64,000 nucleotides of DNA from an uncultured Cryomorphaceae bacterium (GCA_937120475.1 CAKZJV010000009.1:1-64000); one strand, 5' to 3'; counted from the first letter of the stretch, positions 25,506-33,900 are shown. The notes: a model not told the origin generated them from the sequence alone. Numbers and translations are program-made.

Positions 25506-26480
25506 TTAGGATTTGGAGAATATTTTCAAAAGTCCTTCCAGTGTTTCATTTATCTGATGCCGTTTTACAACCTGATCAAATGGGGTAAGGCTTAATTGAC
25601 CACGGATAACCCCGACCATTCCATTCTTTTCGCCTGCCACCAGTGCTTCTGTGGCGGCTACCCCTAACCTTAGCCCAAGCATACGGTCAGCAGCCGAGGG
25701 GTGACCTCCGCGCTGCACATGGCCCAGGGTGGTTATCCGTAAATCTACCTTTGGGTTTACTTCCCTGATTTTTGTAGCCACTAAGTCCGCGCCCAGTTCA
25801 TCTCCTTCGGAGACTACTACAATCAATGCTTCTTCACTGCGATAGTCGCGTACTTTATCGAGCAGCCGGATAAAATCGGTTGTACTTTCGGGTATCAGAA
25901 TACTATCGGCTCCTGTGCCCAAACCGCTATGAATGGCGATGTAGCCCGAGTCGCGTCCCATCACTTCTACCAAAAACACGCGGTTGTGCGATTCAGCGGT
26001 GTCTCTGATCTTATCAATGTTTTGAATGGCGGTGTTTACGGCTGTATCAAAACCCAGGGTGTAATCAGAACCTGTCAGATCATTGTCAATGGTGCCGGGG
26101 ATTCCGATACAGGGGAGTTTGCATATTTCAGAAAAGGCGAGAAGGCCCTTAAAAGTGCCGTCTCCACCTATGGCAATAAGGGCGTCTATCCCTTTTTCCT
26201 GCAATTTTTTTAGGGCGGTCTTGCGGTCCGGTAGCTTTCTAAAGCGTTTGCTACGGGCAGTCTTCAGCACAGTACCGCCTTGATGCATTGTCCGTTGGAG
26301 AGCCTTTTCATCAAGCTCCATAAAGTCGCCATCTATCATTCCCTCAAAGCCCCTGCGGATGCCGGTGAGGGCAATGCCTTGGGTAGTAGCCGCTTTGACC
26401 GTTCCGTAAAGTGCCGCATTCATACCGGGGCTGTCACCACCCGAAGTAAATATGCCGATATGTTTGATGCGCTTTGCCAT
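25506..26480 (-). CDS. pfkA: 6-phosphofructokinase, ATP-type
   Basis: A 324-residue enzyme phosphorylating fructose 6-phosphate. Conserved blocks: FTSGGDSPGMNAAL (11-24), the ATP site GGDGTF (105-110) and the catalytic loop PGTIDND (128-134). The Gly in PGTIDND, instead of Lys in the pyrophosphate-dependent enzymes, points to ATP as donor. LGHVQRGG is also present. Length matches the bacterial PfkA subunit. It is a second, accessory copy in an operon with D-lactate dehydrogenase and type II GAPDH (a guess, as the rest of the genome is not seen). Confidence 0.93.
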   Translation of the reverse strand: MAKRIKHIGIFTSGGDSPGMNAALYGTVKAATTQGIALTGIRRGFEGMIDGDFMELDEKALQRTMHQGGTVLKTARSKRFRKLPDRKTALKKLQEKGIDALIAIGGDGTFKGLLAFSEICKLPCIGIPGTIDNDLTGSDYTLGFDTAVNTAIQNIDKIRDTAESHNRVFLVEVMGRDSGYIAIHSGLGTGADSILIPESTTDFIRLLDKVRDYRSEEALIVVVSEGDELGADLVATKIREVNPKVDLRITTLGHVQRGGHPSAADRMLGLRLGVAATEALVAGEKNGMVGVIRGQLSLTPFDQVVKRHQINETLEGLLKIFSKS

Positions 26481-26485
26481 CTTTC

Positions 26486-27196
26486 CTACAGTTCTTCTTT
26501 CACCTTACCGCACTTCAGCATCTTTGCCCCGAAGTAGGGGTTGCGGACTTCCCTGTTCTCAGATAACCAATAAGCACCTTTATTGTCAAAGGCCATGGGG
26601 CAGTAGGTGGCGTAGAGCTCCATATTGTCTTTTAGCCCAAAGCTTTTTACGGTACAGTAAACGATCTCCGAAATATGGGAGAAGTATGAGCGCTTTTCCT
26701 CCAGGCTCGTGGTGTGTTGCATTTCGGCCAGCTTACCGGTGTAAAGGGAGGCGTGCTGCTGCCAGGTATTTTTGCCTTTCCCTTTTAGCGTGCTTTCATC
26801 TACAGCTGCAACTTTTTCTACCATATCAGCGGCTGCCTTATCCACTTCAGAAATATGATCCTTCACCAGGGCATTTTTCATTTCCAGGTATTTGTGTACC
26901 ACTGCTTTCAGTTCCCGGTTAACGGCATCAGAAGCCGTATAGGGATTATCCAGGATGATAATATCCTGGTGGGTAAAATTGTCCCGGATAGACTCGTGTT
27001 GGCGGTGCATACTTTCTTCTCCTTCCATCTCTTTGTGATGCTCTTCCATTTGGGAATGGTCGTGCGCTCCTTCTCTTTCTTCTATTTCCTCGTGGTGTTC
27101 ATGGTCGTGATCGCCATGTTCGTTTTGTGGGTTACTGTTACAGACTGCCAAAGCCATTGTTCCTGCCGTCAGCAGGACTAAATTCATTTTTTTCAT
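26486..27196 (-). CDS. DUF3347 periplasmic protein with His-rich N-terminus
   Basis: A 236-residue exported protein: a signal peptide, then a His/Glu-rich linker (residues 26-70, GDHDHEHHEE), then a DUF3347 four-helix domain ending in the family signature CPMAFDNKGAYWLS ... NPYFGAKMLKCG. The conserved Cys, Met and His residues suggest copper binding; DUF3347 is also fused to the CusB adaptor in this window. Its ATG overlaps the stop of the symporter gene (ATGA). Position among glycolytic genes is unexpected for a copper protein, though the copper ATPase is 8 kb downstream on the same strand. Confidence 0.82.
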   Translation of the reverse strand: MKKMNLVLLTAGTMALAVCNSNPQNEHGDHDHEHHEEIEEREGAHDHSQMEEHHKEMEGEESMHRQHESIRDNFTHQDIIILDNPYTASDAVNRELKAVVHKYLEMKNALVKDHISEVDKAAADMVEKVAAVDESTLKGKGKNTWQQHASLYTGKLAEMQHTTSLEEKRSYFSHISEIVYCTVKSFGLKDNMELYATYCPMAFDNKGAYWLSENREVRNPYFGAKMLKCGKVKEEL

Positions 27197-28548
27197 GTTG
27201 TTGTTTTAAGACTAGAATTTGTAGAAGGAGCAGGTTTTTTGCCGTAGAACCGGTTAAAGACCATACAGGCGGTGAGGTCGCCCGTTACGTTTACCGCTGT
27301 GCGGAACATGCCCAACAGCCGCTCTACACCAATAATAATGATGATGCCTTCTGCCGGAATACCTGCACCGCCCAACACGGAAGCGAGGATGACTACACCA
27401 CCGCCAGGTATGGCTGGAGTGCCAATGGAGGCGGCTACAATGGTAATGACCACCACAATGACATTTAAAATGCTCATTTCCAATCCATAGGCCTGTGCAA
27501 TAAATAGCGTAGTAATGGTTTGATACAGGGCAGTGCCATCCATGTTTACCGTAGCTCCGATGGGGATGATAAAATTGCTGATGGATTTATCTACTTTAAG
27601 CTCTTCTTCAGCGGTTTTCAGGGACAGGGGCATTACAGCAGCGGAACTGGTGGTGGAAAAGGCCAGCAACTGAACGTCTCTTATCTTTCTTAAAAAAGGA
27701 AAGGGGTTGCTTTGCCCGAGCAGGCTCACCAATAGCAGATAGATGATCACCAGCAGGGCCAGGCCCGCCAGCACCACCAATACATAATAACCCAGCCCAG
27801 CCAGTGAGCTTAAGCCTACACTGGAGGTAAGCTGTGCCATAAGGCCAAATACCGCCAACGGCACCAGTAGCATCGCCCATTTTACGATGGTCATACAGAT
27901 TTCCTGGATAGCACTCAGTAACAGCTTTACCGGTTTCAACAAGTCGTTGGTAAGCGACAAGACAGCCACCCCGATGATAATGGTGAAAATGACAATGCTG
28001 AGCATTTCTCCGCTTACCATAGAGGCCAGTGGGTTTTCGGGCAACAAGTCCGTGATTATACCGGGTAAATTGCTCACGCCAAAAGAGAGTTCTGCACTTT
28101 CGCTGGTGTTGGAAAGGGCTTGCTCATGTTCCATAACGGCTTGTTGATGGAGGTAACGCCCGGGTTTAAAGAGCATGGCCAGTACGGTACCTATGCTTAC
28201 GGAAATGACTGTGGTGCTGACAAAATATAGCAGTACGCCACCTCCGAGTTTTTTGAGGTTTTCCTTATCATTGCTGGCAATACCGGTGATGATGGAGGCG
28301 ACAATGAGGGGGATCATGATCATTTGCACCAGCTTGAGAAAAAGCATACCGGGCAAGGCCAGCCAGTTGCCGAGCACATCGGCTGTTGACTTACTTACCC
28401 AGCCGTTTTGCGGACTGAGTAAAAGCCCTAAGCCTACACCCAGGAACAGGGCTATGAGCACTTTTAACCAGAGTTTCCCTTCTACCAGTTTTTGCAAGTA
28501 AGTACTGAGGGAGGTGAGGGTTTTTATTTCGCTGTCGAACAAACTCAT
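27193..28548 (-). CDS. Dicarboxylate/amino acid:cation symporter (DAACS)
   Basis: A 451-residue inner-membrane protein of the glutamate/dicarboxylate symporter family. About eight helices plus two re-entrant loops. Family marks include the Ser-rich loop AFSTTSSAAVMPLSL and the NMDGTALYQ block of helix 7, followed by GTPAIPGGGVVILASVL. It would take up glutamate, aspartate or C4-dicarboxylates with Na+ or H+. An inserted periplasmic loop of about 45 residues near 115-160 is typical of the Bacteroidota members. Tightly packed: 2 bp after GAPDH, ATGA overlap with the DUF3347 gene. Confidence 0.9.
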   Translation of the reverse strand: MSLFDSEIKTLTSLSTYLQKLVEGKLWLKVLIALFLGVGLGLLLSPQNGWVSKSTADVLGNWLALPGMLFLKLVQMIMIPLIVASIITGIASNDKENLKKLGGGVLLYFVSTTVISVSIGTVLAMLFKPGRYLHQQAVMEHEQALSNTSESAELSFGVSNLPGIITDLLPENPLASMVSGEMLSIVIFTIIIGVAVLSLTNDLLKPVKLLLSAIQEICMTIVKWAMLLVPLAVFGLMAQLTSSVGLSSLAGLGYYVLVVLAGLALLVIIYLLLVSLLGQSNPFPFLRKIRDVQLLAFSTTSSAAVMPLSLKTAEEELKVDKSISNFIIPIGATVNMDGTALYQTITTLFIAQAYGLEMSILNVIVVVITIVAASIGTPAIPGGGVVILASVLGGAGIPAEGIIIIIGVERLLGMFRTAVNVTGDLTACMVFNRFYGKKPAPSTNSSLKTTT

Positions 28549-28550
28549 TT

Positions 28551-29564
28551 TCAGATACCCAGGCTTTGGTTGGTTTTTGAAATAGATCGTAGGGCATCGG
28601 ATTCTATCCCCGTCAATGCCCTGATGGCATCTATGGTTTCGGGGATCACGATGGCTTGATTATCTACTACATAGGCGTAGTACAGTTCATTGCCTTCTAC
28701 TTTCAGCATGTCTTGCCAAAGGGCTACTTCGTACATATCGCCCCAGGGACGCCCCATGTCGAGGTATTTTTCTTTAATGGTGTTATTGGAAACCAGCCCT
28801 TCACCGTAGTTGATAAACGCAATGCGCGTAGAGACTTCAAAGGCCTCTATTATTTCTTTTTTATCTGCTTTACGGGTAAGGCGCACATTCCAGTAGTGCA
28901 GATGGCTGAGTGTTTGTGGCACTTTTACGGCCATGGTTACCACGTCCAGTTCTGGGTCTACGCTTTGGGCATCTGGGCCCTGATGGCTGGGAATGTCTTT
29001 TTCGGGAACGAGAGTATTCATAATACCGCCCAAATGGCTTTCCCACGGATCGGTAGCCCTGCGCAATAAGGTACCACGGGCGCTCTGTAACAGCCCGGCT
29101 CTTTTTAAGGCGGTGAGGGTGCGGAGAATTGAGGTGGTATTACAGGAAACTACCCGTGTACTTTCCCGGTGCAGGGCGGATATATAGTTGTTTTCTGCGC
29201 TAAAGGAATGCCCGGTGGTCTCGTGTTTTTCGCCTCCGTGCAAAATAAATTTCACCCCCAGCTTTTTGTAGGTCTCTACATTCTGGGCGGCAATCTTTTT
29301 TGGTGTACAGTCTACTGCCAGGTCTACCTGCGCAAGAAGTTCTTCCATAGTTCCTTTCACGGGAATACCGGCTGTAGTCATATTTTCCCGGGCATTGCTG
29401 TTGGCAGCAAATACCGGATATCCCTTTTCTACTGCTGCGGATATACGCCAGTCGCTGATGACATCGGCAATACCGGTGAGTTCCATATCGTCTTGCAGGG
29501 CGATGGCATCGGCTACTCTTTTGCCAATCACGCCATATCCTATAAGGGCTATTTTCTTTTTCAT
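28551..29564 (-). CDS. Type II (archaeal-type) glyceraldehyde-3-phosphate dehydrogenase
   Basis: A 337-residue GAPDH of the archaeal class II family, which is only distantly related to the usual bacterial GapA. The NAD(P)-binding loop GYGVIGKRVADAI is at residues 9-21 and the catalytic Cys141 lies in SCNTTSILRTL. Other type II blocks: ADVISDWR (33-40), DCTPKKIAAQN (85-95), RRATDPWE and the HLHYWNVRL segment. In archaea these enzymes oxidise glyceraldehyde 3-phosphate using NAD or NADP. Together with pfkA and ldhA it would give an alternative glycolytic branch. It is known sporadically in bacteria; transfer from archaea or among bacteria is plausible. Confidence 0.9.
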   Translation of the reverse strand: MKKKIALIGYGVIGKRVADAIALQDDMELTGIADVISDWRISAAVEKGYPVFAANSNARENMTTAGIPVKGTMEELLAQVDLAVDCTPKKIAAQNVETYKKLGVKFILHGGEKHETTGHSFSAENNYISALHRESTRVVSCNTTSILRTLTALKRAGLLQSARGTLLRRATDPWESHLGGIMNTLVPEKDIPSHQGPDAQSVDPELDVVTMAVKVPQTLSHLHYWNVRLTRKADKKEIIEAFEVSTRIAFINYGEGLVSNNTIKEKYLDMGRPWGDMYEVALWQDMLKVEGNELYYAYVVDNQAIVIPETIDAIRALTGIESDALRSISKTNQSLGI

Positions 29565-29568
29565 TTTG

Positions 29569-30126
29569 TTATTGATTTTTAATGGAGGTATGAATGTTAT
29601 TTATGTTGGACAATCCGAATACGATCAGCACAAAACTTTGCCCGATCTCCATGATCACCAGCAGCTTGGCTGGAGCGGTTAAGGGTACGATGTCGCCATA
29701 ACCTATAGCGGCAAACGTAACTACGCTGAAATAAAAGAACTCGAACAGCGCATTAAGATGACCTATACTCTGTGCTGTTTCCAAACCCTGAAAGGCCGCT
29801 GGGTTGGTAGCGGCTATGCAGTTAAAATCTGCGGCATAGGAGAATATGATAAGCAGTACCAGCAAACCAAAAACCCAGAGCAGTTGCCTAAAGGAATGGC
29901 ATTGCCTGATGGATTTATTCACCTGCCTGAATGTGAAAAATGTAAAGTATGTGGTTTTAATGAGTGCGAATAAAACAACCAGGTAGGGCACCCAGCTCAA
30001 ACTGTGGTCTACAAACTGCATGAGGTACACATAGACAATGGCTATGGCTACGACCAGCACAAAGGCGGGGCGTATGGGCTTGAGCAGTTCTTTTAAAAAG
30101 TGTCCTGAGCTTCGTTTACCGGTCAT
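29569..30126 (-). CDS. Two-TM-type potassium channel protein
   Basis: A 185-residue membrane protein with several hydrophobic helices and the K+-selectivity filter GYGD (142-145) in the pore loop FAAIGYGDIVPLT, followed by the last helix. Four helices lie before the pore helix at about 20-35, 45-62, 82-98 and 125-138, so it resembles the ion-channel (Ion_trans_2) family without a cytoplasmic RCK domain. Its ATG overlaps the stop of the chimeric ORF (TAATG). Confidence 0.85.
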   Translation of the reverse strand: MTGKRSSGHFLKELLKPIRPAFVLVVAIAIVYVYLMQFVDHSLSWVPYLVVLFALIKTTYFTFFTFRQVNKSIRQCHSFRQLLWVFGLLVLLIIFSYAADFNCIAATNPAAFQGLETAQSIGHLNALFEFFYFSVVTFAAIGYGDIVPLTAPAKLLVIMEIGQSFVLIVFGLSNINNIHTSIKNQ

Positions 30127-30401
30127 TATCGTTGCGTGTTTTTAGTGGAAATCCCACCCATACTGAATGACCTCCCGGCATACCAAAGCACAAGTGATCC
30201 AAGCATACCGGCCAGCATGGAGGTAACTAAAATGCTGAGCTTGGCTACCCATATCACCTGAGCTTTCATTGTCTTCAAAGCTTTGGCCAGGGCAAGCCCA
30301 CCGAAACCGCCCCCGATGATCACAATCCTCGGAAGAGGGGTATCAGGTAAACAGATCATTTCATCTGCATTGAAGACATCGGACATATTCCAATCAGACA
30401 A
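30126..30401 (-). pseudogene. Chimeric remnant: NDH-2 N-terminus fused to NhaA C-terminus
   Basis: A 91-residue open frame. Residues 22-50 (PLPRIVIIGGGFGGLALAKA...) are the FAD-binding start of type II NADH dehydrogenase, with the GGGFGG loop at 30-35. Residues 52-78 (VAKLSILVTSMLAGMLGSLV...) match the last transmembrane segment of the Na+/H+ antiporter NhaA. The most likely history is a deletion that joined ndh and nhaA genes lying in the same orientation and removed most of both. The product could not work as either protein, though it is still open and translationally coupled to the next gene (TAATG). Confidence 0.75.
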
Positions 30402-30411
30402 TGGGGCTTAT

Positions 30412-30699
30412 TTAGTGGTGTGTGTACTTTTTATTAAAGGAAACGTTGTACACCAGGGCGATCAGTGCCCCGAAAAGCCAGCCTAAAATGAAGGTCTCAA
30501 CCAGCCCGATCAGGGCTTCGGGAAGGGGCACATCCATGCGGATGAGGGTGGAGGTATCCAGCCCGTGTAACAAACTGTTGAAGAACACTACGGTACCCTC
30601 ATGACCCACGGTGGACATGAGGATGATACAGCCGAGGTAAAAAACAACGCCTGCTACGCCCCAGGCCAGGGCAAATTTTTTAATGTTGATGTGTTGCAT
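30412..30699 (-). CDS. DUF5676 small membrane protein
   Basis: A 95-residue protein with two transmembrane helices (about 9-30 and 63-86) and short loops, matching the DUF5676 family of small inner-membrane proteins often seen near heavy-metal or stress genes. Function unknown. It overlaps the upstream gene by 20 bp, so the start at 30699 is well fixed by operon context. Confidence 0.7.
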   Translation of the reverse strand: MQHINIKKFALAWGVAGVVFYLGCIILMSTVGHEGTVVFFNSLLHGLDTSTLIRMDVPLPEALIGLVETFILGWLFGALIALVYNVSFNKKYTHH

Positions 30700-30922
30700 G
30701 GTCTTCTTTGTTTTTAGATTGATTGGAAGAATGATTTCCGTGTCCGGAATGGTTGCTATGTCCTCCGTGTCCCCTCATCATAAAGAGGTGTGCCACGAAA
30801 AAAATAACCAGGAAAATAAAGAGTGAATTACTGTCGTTGAAGCCGAAAACAGGCAGCAAAAACAGCAGCATGAACAGGCCAAGGCATCCTGCCAGCATCC
30901 AGAGCATATGGTTTTTCATCAT
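30680..30922 (-). CDS. Small His-rich membrane protein
   Basis: An 80-residue protein: two hydrophobic helices (6-26 and 33-47) followed by a C-terminal His/Ser/Gly tail (GHGGHSNHSGHGNHSS). It is similar in plan to DUF2933-type proteins of metal-resistance clusters. The tail may bind metal. ATG at 30922 or 30919. Confidence 0.6.
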   Translation of the reverse strand: MMKNHMLWMLAGCLGLFMLLFLLPVFGFNDSNSLFIFLVIFFVAHLFMMRGHGGHSNHSGHGNHSSNQSKNKEDHATHQH

Positions 30923-30992
30923 TGGTATATTTTAGGGTTAAAAACTTATTACAAGTCTGTTTTCTTTTGGTCCGTGTATATCATACCTGGCC

Positions 30993-31826
30993 CTACTCCT
31001 TGAGGTTTATACTCAAAAGGGGTATTTCAGAATGGTTTGCCACACTTTCTGCAATGCTTTTTACTGTCAGGCTTAAAAAGCCCGTTCTGCCATGAGTTAT
31101 CATGGCAATCAGGTCGGCATTTATAGATTCAGCAAAGCTGAGGATGCCCCTTTCTTCTTTGAGGGCATTGTAAATATTAAGTGTACATGTGCCCTTACGG
31201 GGACAGGATTTGTGAAAAGCCCTCATTTTCTCGAGGCTTCTTTCCGTATCTTCAAAAACAGAGGGTACATTCACATACAGTAAATGCACATTGGCTTCAC
31301 TCAGGTCTGCAAACTTTATCACGGTACGAAAGGCCGATTGCGCATCTTCATCAAAACTGGAAGCAAAAACAATATTCTGCATAGGCCAGGTGGACTGTTC
31401 TTTTACTACGAGTATGGGCACTGTAGCATGCCTTAAAATCTTTTGGGCATTGGAGCCTATCAATAGCTCTTTGGCTCCGGAAGCTCCATGTGAACCCATT
31501 ATCACAAAGTCGTGATGATGGTGGGGAATGTGCTTGAGTATTTCATCGCGGGACACGTCAAACACCAGAAAATCTTTAGCGATAAGGCCTCTTTCTTCAG
31601 CCTTTTTCACCCATTTGTGTAATTCTCCTCGGACATGCCCGATCTGTTTCAGGGTATCGGGGTAACGTTTCTCCTTTCGCTTGTCCAATTTTACCCATTC
31701 CACAGGGGTGACCTGCAAATGCAAAAAGTGAATTTCCGCATTTGCCTTTTCAGCAATATCAATGGCTATTTCGGCAGCCCGGTTGGCGGTATCTGAAAAA
31801 TCGGTAGGAACTAATATATTTTTCAT
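30993..31826 (-). CDS. Universal stress protein, two tandem UspA domains
   Basis: A 277-residue cytoplasmic protein with two Usp domains of about 140 residues. The first ends with the ATP-binding-type motif GSHGASGAKELLIGSNAQ; the second ends with THGRTGFLSLTVKSIAESV. Tandem-domain Usp proteins are frequent in fermentation and stress clusters. It starts the cluster of stress/energy genes read on this strand after the SHOCT gene. Confidence 0.9.
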   Translation of the reverse strand: MKNILVPTDFSDTANRAAEIAIDIAEKANAEIHFLHLQVTPVEWVKLDKRKEKRYPDTLKQIGHVRGELHKWVKKAEERGLIAKDFLVFDVSRDEILKHIPHHHHDFVIMGSHGASGAKELLIGSNAQKILRHATVPILVVKEQSTWPMQNIVFASSFDEDAQSAFRTVIKFADLSEANVHLLYVNVPSVFEDTERSLEKMRAFHKSCPRKGTCTLNIYNALKEERGILSFAESINADLIAMITHGRTGFLSLTVKSIAESVANHSEIPLLSINLKE

Positions 31827-31841
31827 GGCTACTTTTTAGGT

Positions 31842-31961
31842 TCAATGGCACCCGCTTTTCCCTTCTTCCATTTTTTTGCACATGCTAGCAGCTATGGCAG
31901 GCTGTTGCAGGGCAAATTCACAAAAGGCATCGCCTAAAAGGACTTTATGGAGGTGTTCATC
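31842..31961 (-). pseudogene. Short coding relic, family unknown
   Basis: Between the universal stress and SHOCT genes a minus-strand frame without start codon reads DEHLHKVLLGDAFCEFALQQ and ends MCKKMEEGKSGCH before TGA 31844-31842. Residue composition is protein-like. It is probably the C-terminal end of a deleted gene. Confidence 0.35.
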
Positions 31962-31971
31962 TTAACTTACG

Positions 31972-32193
31972 CTAGGAATTATTTTTTTTCAGCAGGTTTT
32001 TCTTTTCATTAAATTCTTCTGTGGTGATCTCTCCTGTGGCTAGCCTTTTCTTAAGAATATCGAGTGGGTTTTTTTTACGGGTTTTTTGGCCAGGTACATC
32101 CCAAGGAGTAAAAAATATCCAAAAGAGAAAAATTACCCAGATAATCCACCAGATAATGTGCATGCCCCAAAAATGTCCTTCGTATAAATGCAT
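31972..32193 (-). CDS. SHOCT-domain small membrane protein
   Basis: A 73-residue protein with one strong transmembrane helix (residues 10-28, rich in Trp and Ile) and a C-terminal SHOCT motif (DILKKRLATGEITTEEFNEK, residues 45-64). SHOCT segments are short oligomerisation modules found on many small membrane proteins of Bacteroidota. Role unknown. Confidence 0.8.
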   Translation of the reverse strand: MHLYEGHFWGMHIIWWIIWVIFLFWIFFTPWDVPGQKTRKKNPLDILKKRLATGEITTEEFNEKKNLLKKNNS

Positions 32194-32289
32194 AATTTTA
32201 TGATTTAAGGCAACAGGCGAAAATGGGGTTACCCATAATCCTGTCGATGATTTATATGGCTTTTCAAAATTAAACCGATGCGCGGCCTT

Positions 32290-33201
32290 TTATTTTTGAA
32301 ATTTTGTCTTTATTGTATGATGTTTTGCTTGGTGCAATCCACCTTTCCCGGTATCGGACGCTTCATTCAGCTTATCAGAAAGCTTTTTAAGCAAGTCTTT
32401 ATTTTGAAGATGGCTGTTGTCAATGAGCAGTCCTTTGAGGCCATCTTTTGTTTCTATCCCATAGATAACGGATTTGCCTGTTGGGTCTTCTTCTTCGTCA
32501 AAGCGATAAAATTCTGAAATGTTTAAATCGTCAATTTGAAAACTGGCGCACAGGTCTTTGCACTCAATACAATCGTCCTTTCTGTTGAAGTTATAGGTAT
32601 AGCCTTTTTCCCTAAGGCCATCGAGTGCTTCAGGTAAGTTCCTGTAATAGCGGTTCTCATCGCGTATCACTTCTTTGTAATCAGATACTGAAAGACCGGT
32701 AACACGTTTGAATTGGCTGGACAGGTAATGTACTGAACTGTATCCGAGTTTTATGGCAATCTCACTTAAGTTGAGTTCATCGTACTGTAACAGTTCCTTT
32801 ACCCTGTCTATGCGTTTATTGATATAATAGGCCTCTATGGTAAGCCCTTCACTTTTTGAGAAAAGCTTGCTGAGAAAATTGTAGTTTTTGCCAACCTCAT
32901 GCGCCAGAAAATCAGACAACATTGTCTCTTTGGTAGAATTTTCCAAAAGTTCTATATAGTGCTGAATGCCCAGCTTAATCTGTTCCAGCAGGATCTCCTC
33001 TTTATCTTCCAGTAATTCAAATCCGTAGGTATTTAACCTGGCCGCAATGGTAGCTCTGGTAAGGGTGGTGGGGATTTGTACGGTAGCACGTCCAAGCTGT
33101 ATGGTTGAAACAGTGGCCCCAAGGTCTTGAAGCTCGTTTTGTATGACCAGGATGCACCTGGGACATACCATATTCTTAATGTTTAGATTTATCGTTTTCA
33201 T
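32290..33201 (-). CDS. AraC-family regulator with metal-binding N-terminus and extra C-terminal domain
   Basis: A 303-residue predicted transcription factor of three parts. Residues 1-68 are an HMA-like ferredoxin fold with MVCPRC (C13, C16), a likely metal sensor. Residues 78-183 contain the two helix-turn-helix motifs of an AraC DNA-binding domain (LSEIAIKLGYSSVHYLSSQF at 145-164). Residues 187-283 match the standalone 104-residue protein at 38679-38993 (EALDGLREKGYTYNF ... CIEC ... VIYGI ... GLKGLLIDN), including the Cys pair C211/C214. The architecture suggests copper or other metal control of this cluster. Target genes are not known. Confidence 0.85.
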   Translation of the reverse strand: MKTINLNIKNMVCPRCILVIQNELQDLGATVSTIQLGRATVQIPTTLTRATIAARLNTYGFELLEDKEEILLEQIKLGIQHYIELLENSTKETMLSDFLAHEVGKNYNFLSKLFSKSEGLTIEAYYINKRIDRVKELLQYDELNLSEIAIKLGYSSVHYLSSQFKRVTGLSVSDYKEVIRDENRYYRNLPEALDGLREKGYTYNFNRKDDCIECKDLCASFQIDDLNISEFYRFDEEEDPTGKSVIYGIETKDGLKGLLIDNSHLQNKDLLKKLSDKLNEASDTGKGGLHQAKHHTIKTKFQK

Positions 33202-33358
33202 CTGTCGTTTTTTTTTTAAGGTGTATTAAAGAAGAATGGTGTTTATACAAGCCTCTGGCAGAAAGAACAGAGTATGCATGTACAAAGCAAAAAGAGGTAA
33301 GCCGGAAGGGCTATACCTGATTTAAGGGCATAGCAAGGCTACCTCTGACAGATGAGGG

Positions 33359-33826
33359 CTAATTAAGGAAGGACTGTATCCGCACACGTATACCAAACCC
33401 ACCAAGAGGCGGTGGAAGGTCGGTCGCTTGGAAGGAGGTAAACTTTTTGTAAAAATATAGGGGACGTAGTTCAAAAACAGTGTGTTGGAAGAATAAAGAA
33501 GCTACAGTAAGAGATATGGATTTTTCAGAGCTTTGTTTTATTAGTGAAGCGTAAATGCTGTTCACCATATCATCACAGCAGTCGTCTTTATCGGTGTCCT
33601 TGTGCTCGTGGGATTGAGTGCCGTGATCATGGCCGGACGTCTCGTGGTGATCGTGACTTGCCGTAGTTACTCCATGCCCATGACTATCACTGTTTGTGAA
33701 ATTATGGCTTTGATGTGCCTGAAAGATCAGTCCGTTATCACAAAGAAAATCGCAGGCAAATACACTGATGAAGCCCGTAAGAAAAAGGGCGGCAAGGTAG
33801 GATTTGTGCTGATGTAATTTTTTCAT
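33359..33826 (-). CDS. HYC_CC_PP-type His-rich exported protein
   Basis: A 155-residue protein with a signal peptide, a His-rich middle (residues 45-75, HGHGVTTASHDHHETSGHDH), a CC pair (DDCCDDM) and the C-terminal signature DLPPPLGGFGIRVRIQSFL. This plan is that of the HYC_CC_PP family seen with copper/heavy-metal efflux genes in Bacteroidota. The HYC motif itself is replaced in this copy. A palindrome 51 bp upstream (33877-33900) may control it. Confidence 0.75.
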   Translation of the reverse strand: MKKLHQHKSYLAALFLTGFISVFACDFLCDNGLIFQAHQSHNFTNSDSHGHGVTTASHDHHETSGHDHGTQSHEHKDTDKDDCCDDMVNSIYASLIKQSSEKSISLTVASLFFQHTVFELRPLYFYKKFTSFQATDLPPPLGGFGIRVRIQSFLN

Positions 33827-33876
33827 CTGCCTGCTTAATTTAAAGGTGATGTAAAGATAGAATATCTAAATTGAAG

Positions 33877-33900
33877 GTTACATGATATTTATCATGTAAC
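33877..33900 (-). promoter_or_regulatory. 24-bp perfect palindrome, probable operator
   Basis: GTTACATGAT, four bases ATTT, then ATCATGTAAC: 10-bp arms, all matched. It lies in the divergent spacer between the HYC_CC_PP gene (minus) and the S24 repressor (plus). The core ATGAT-N4-ATCAT resembles an FNR-type site (TTGAT-N4-ATCAA), so a Crp/Fnr-family regulator is one possibility. Confidence 0.6.
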
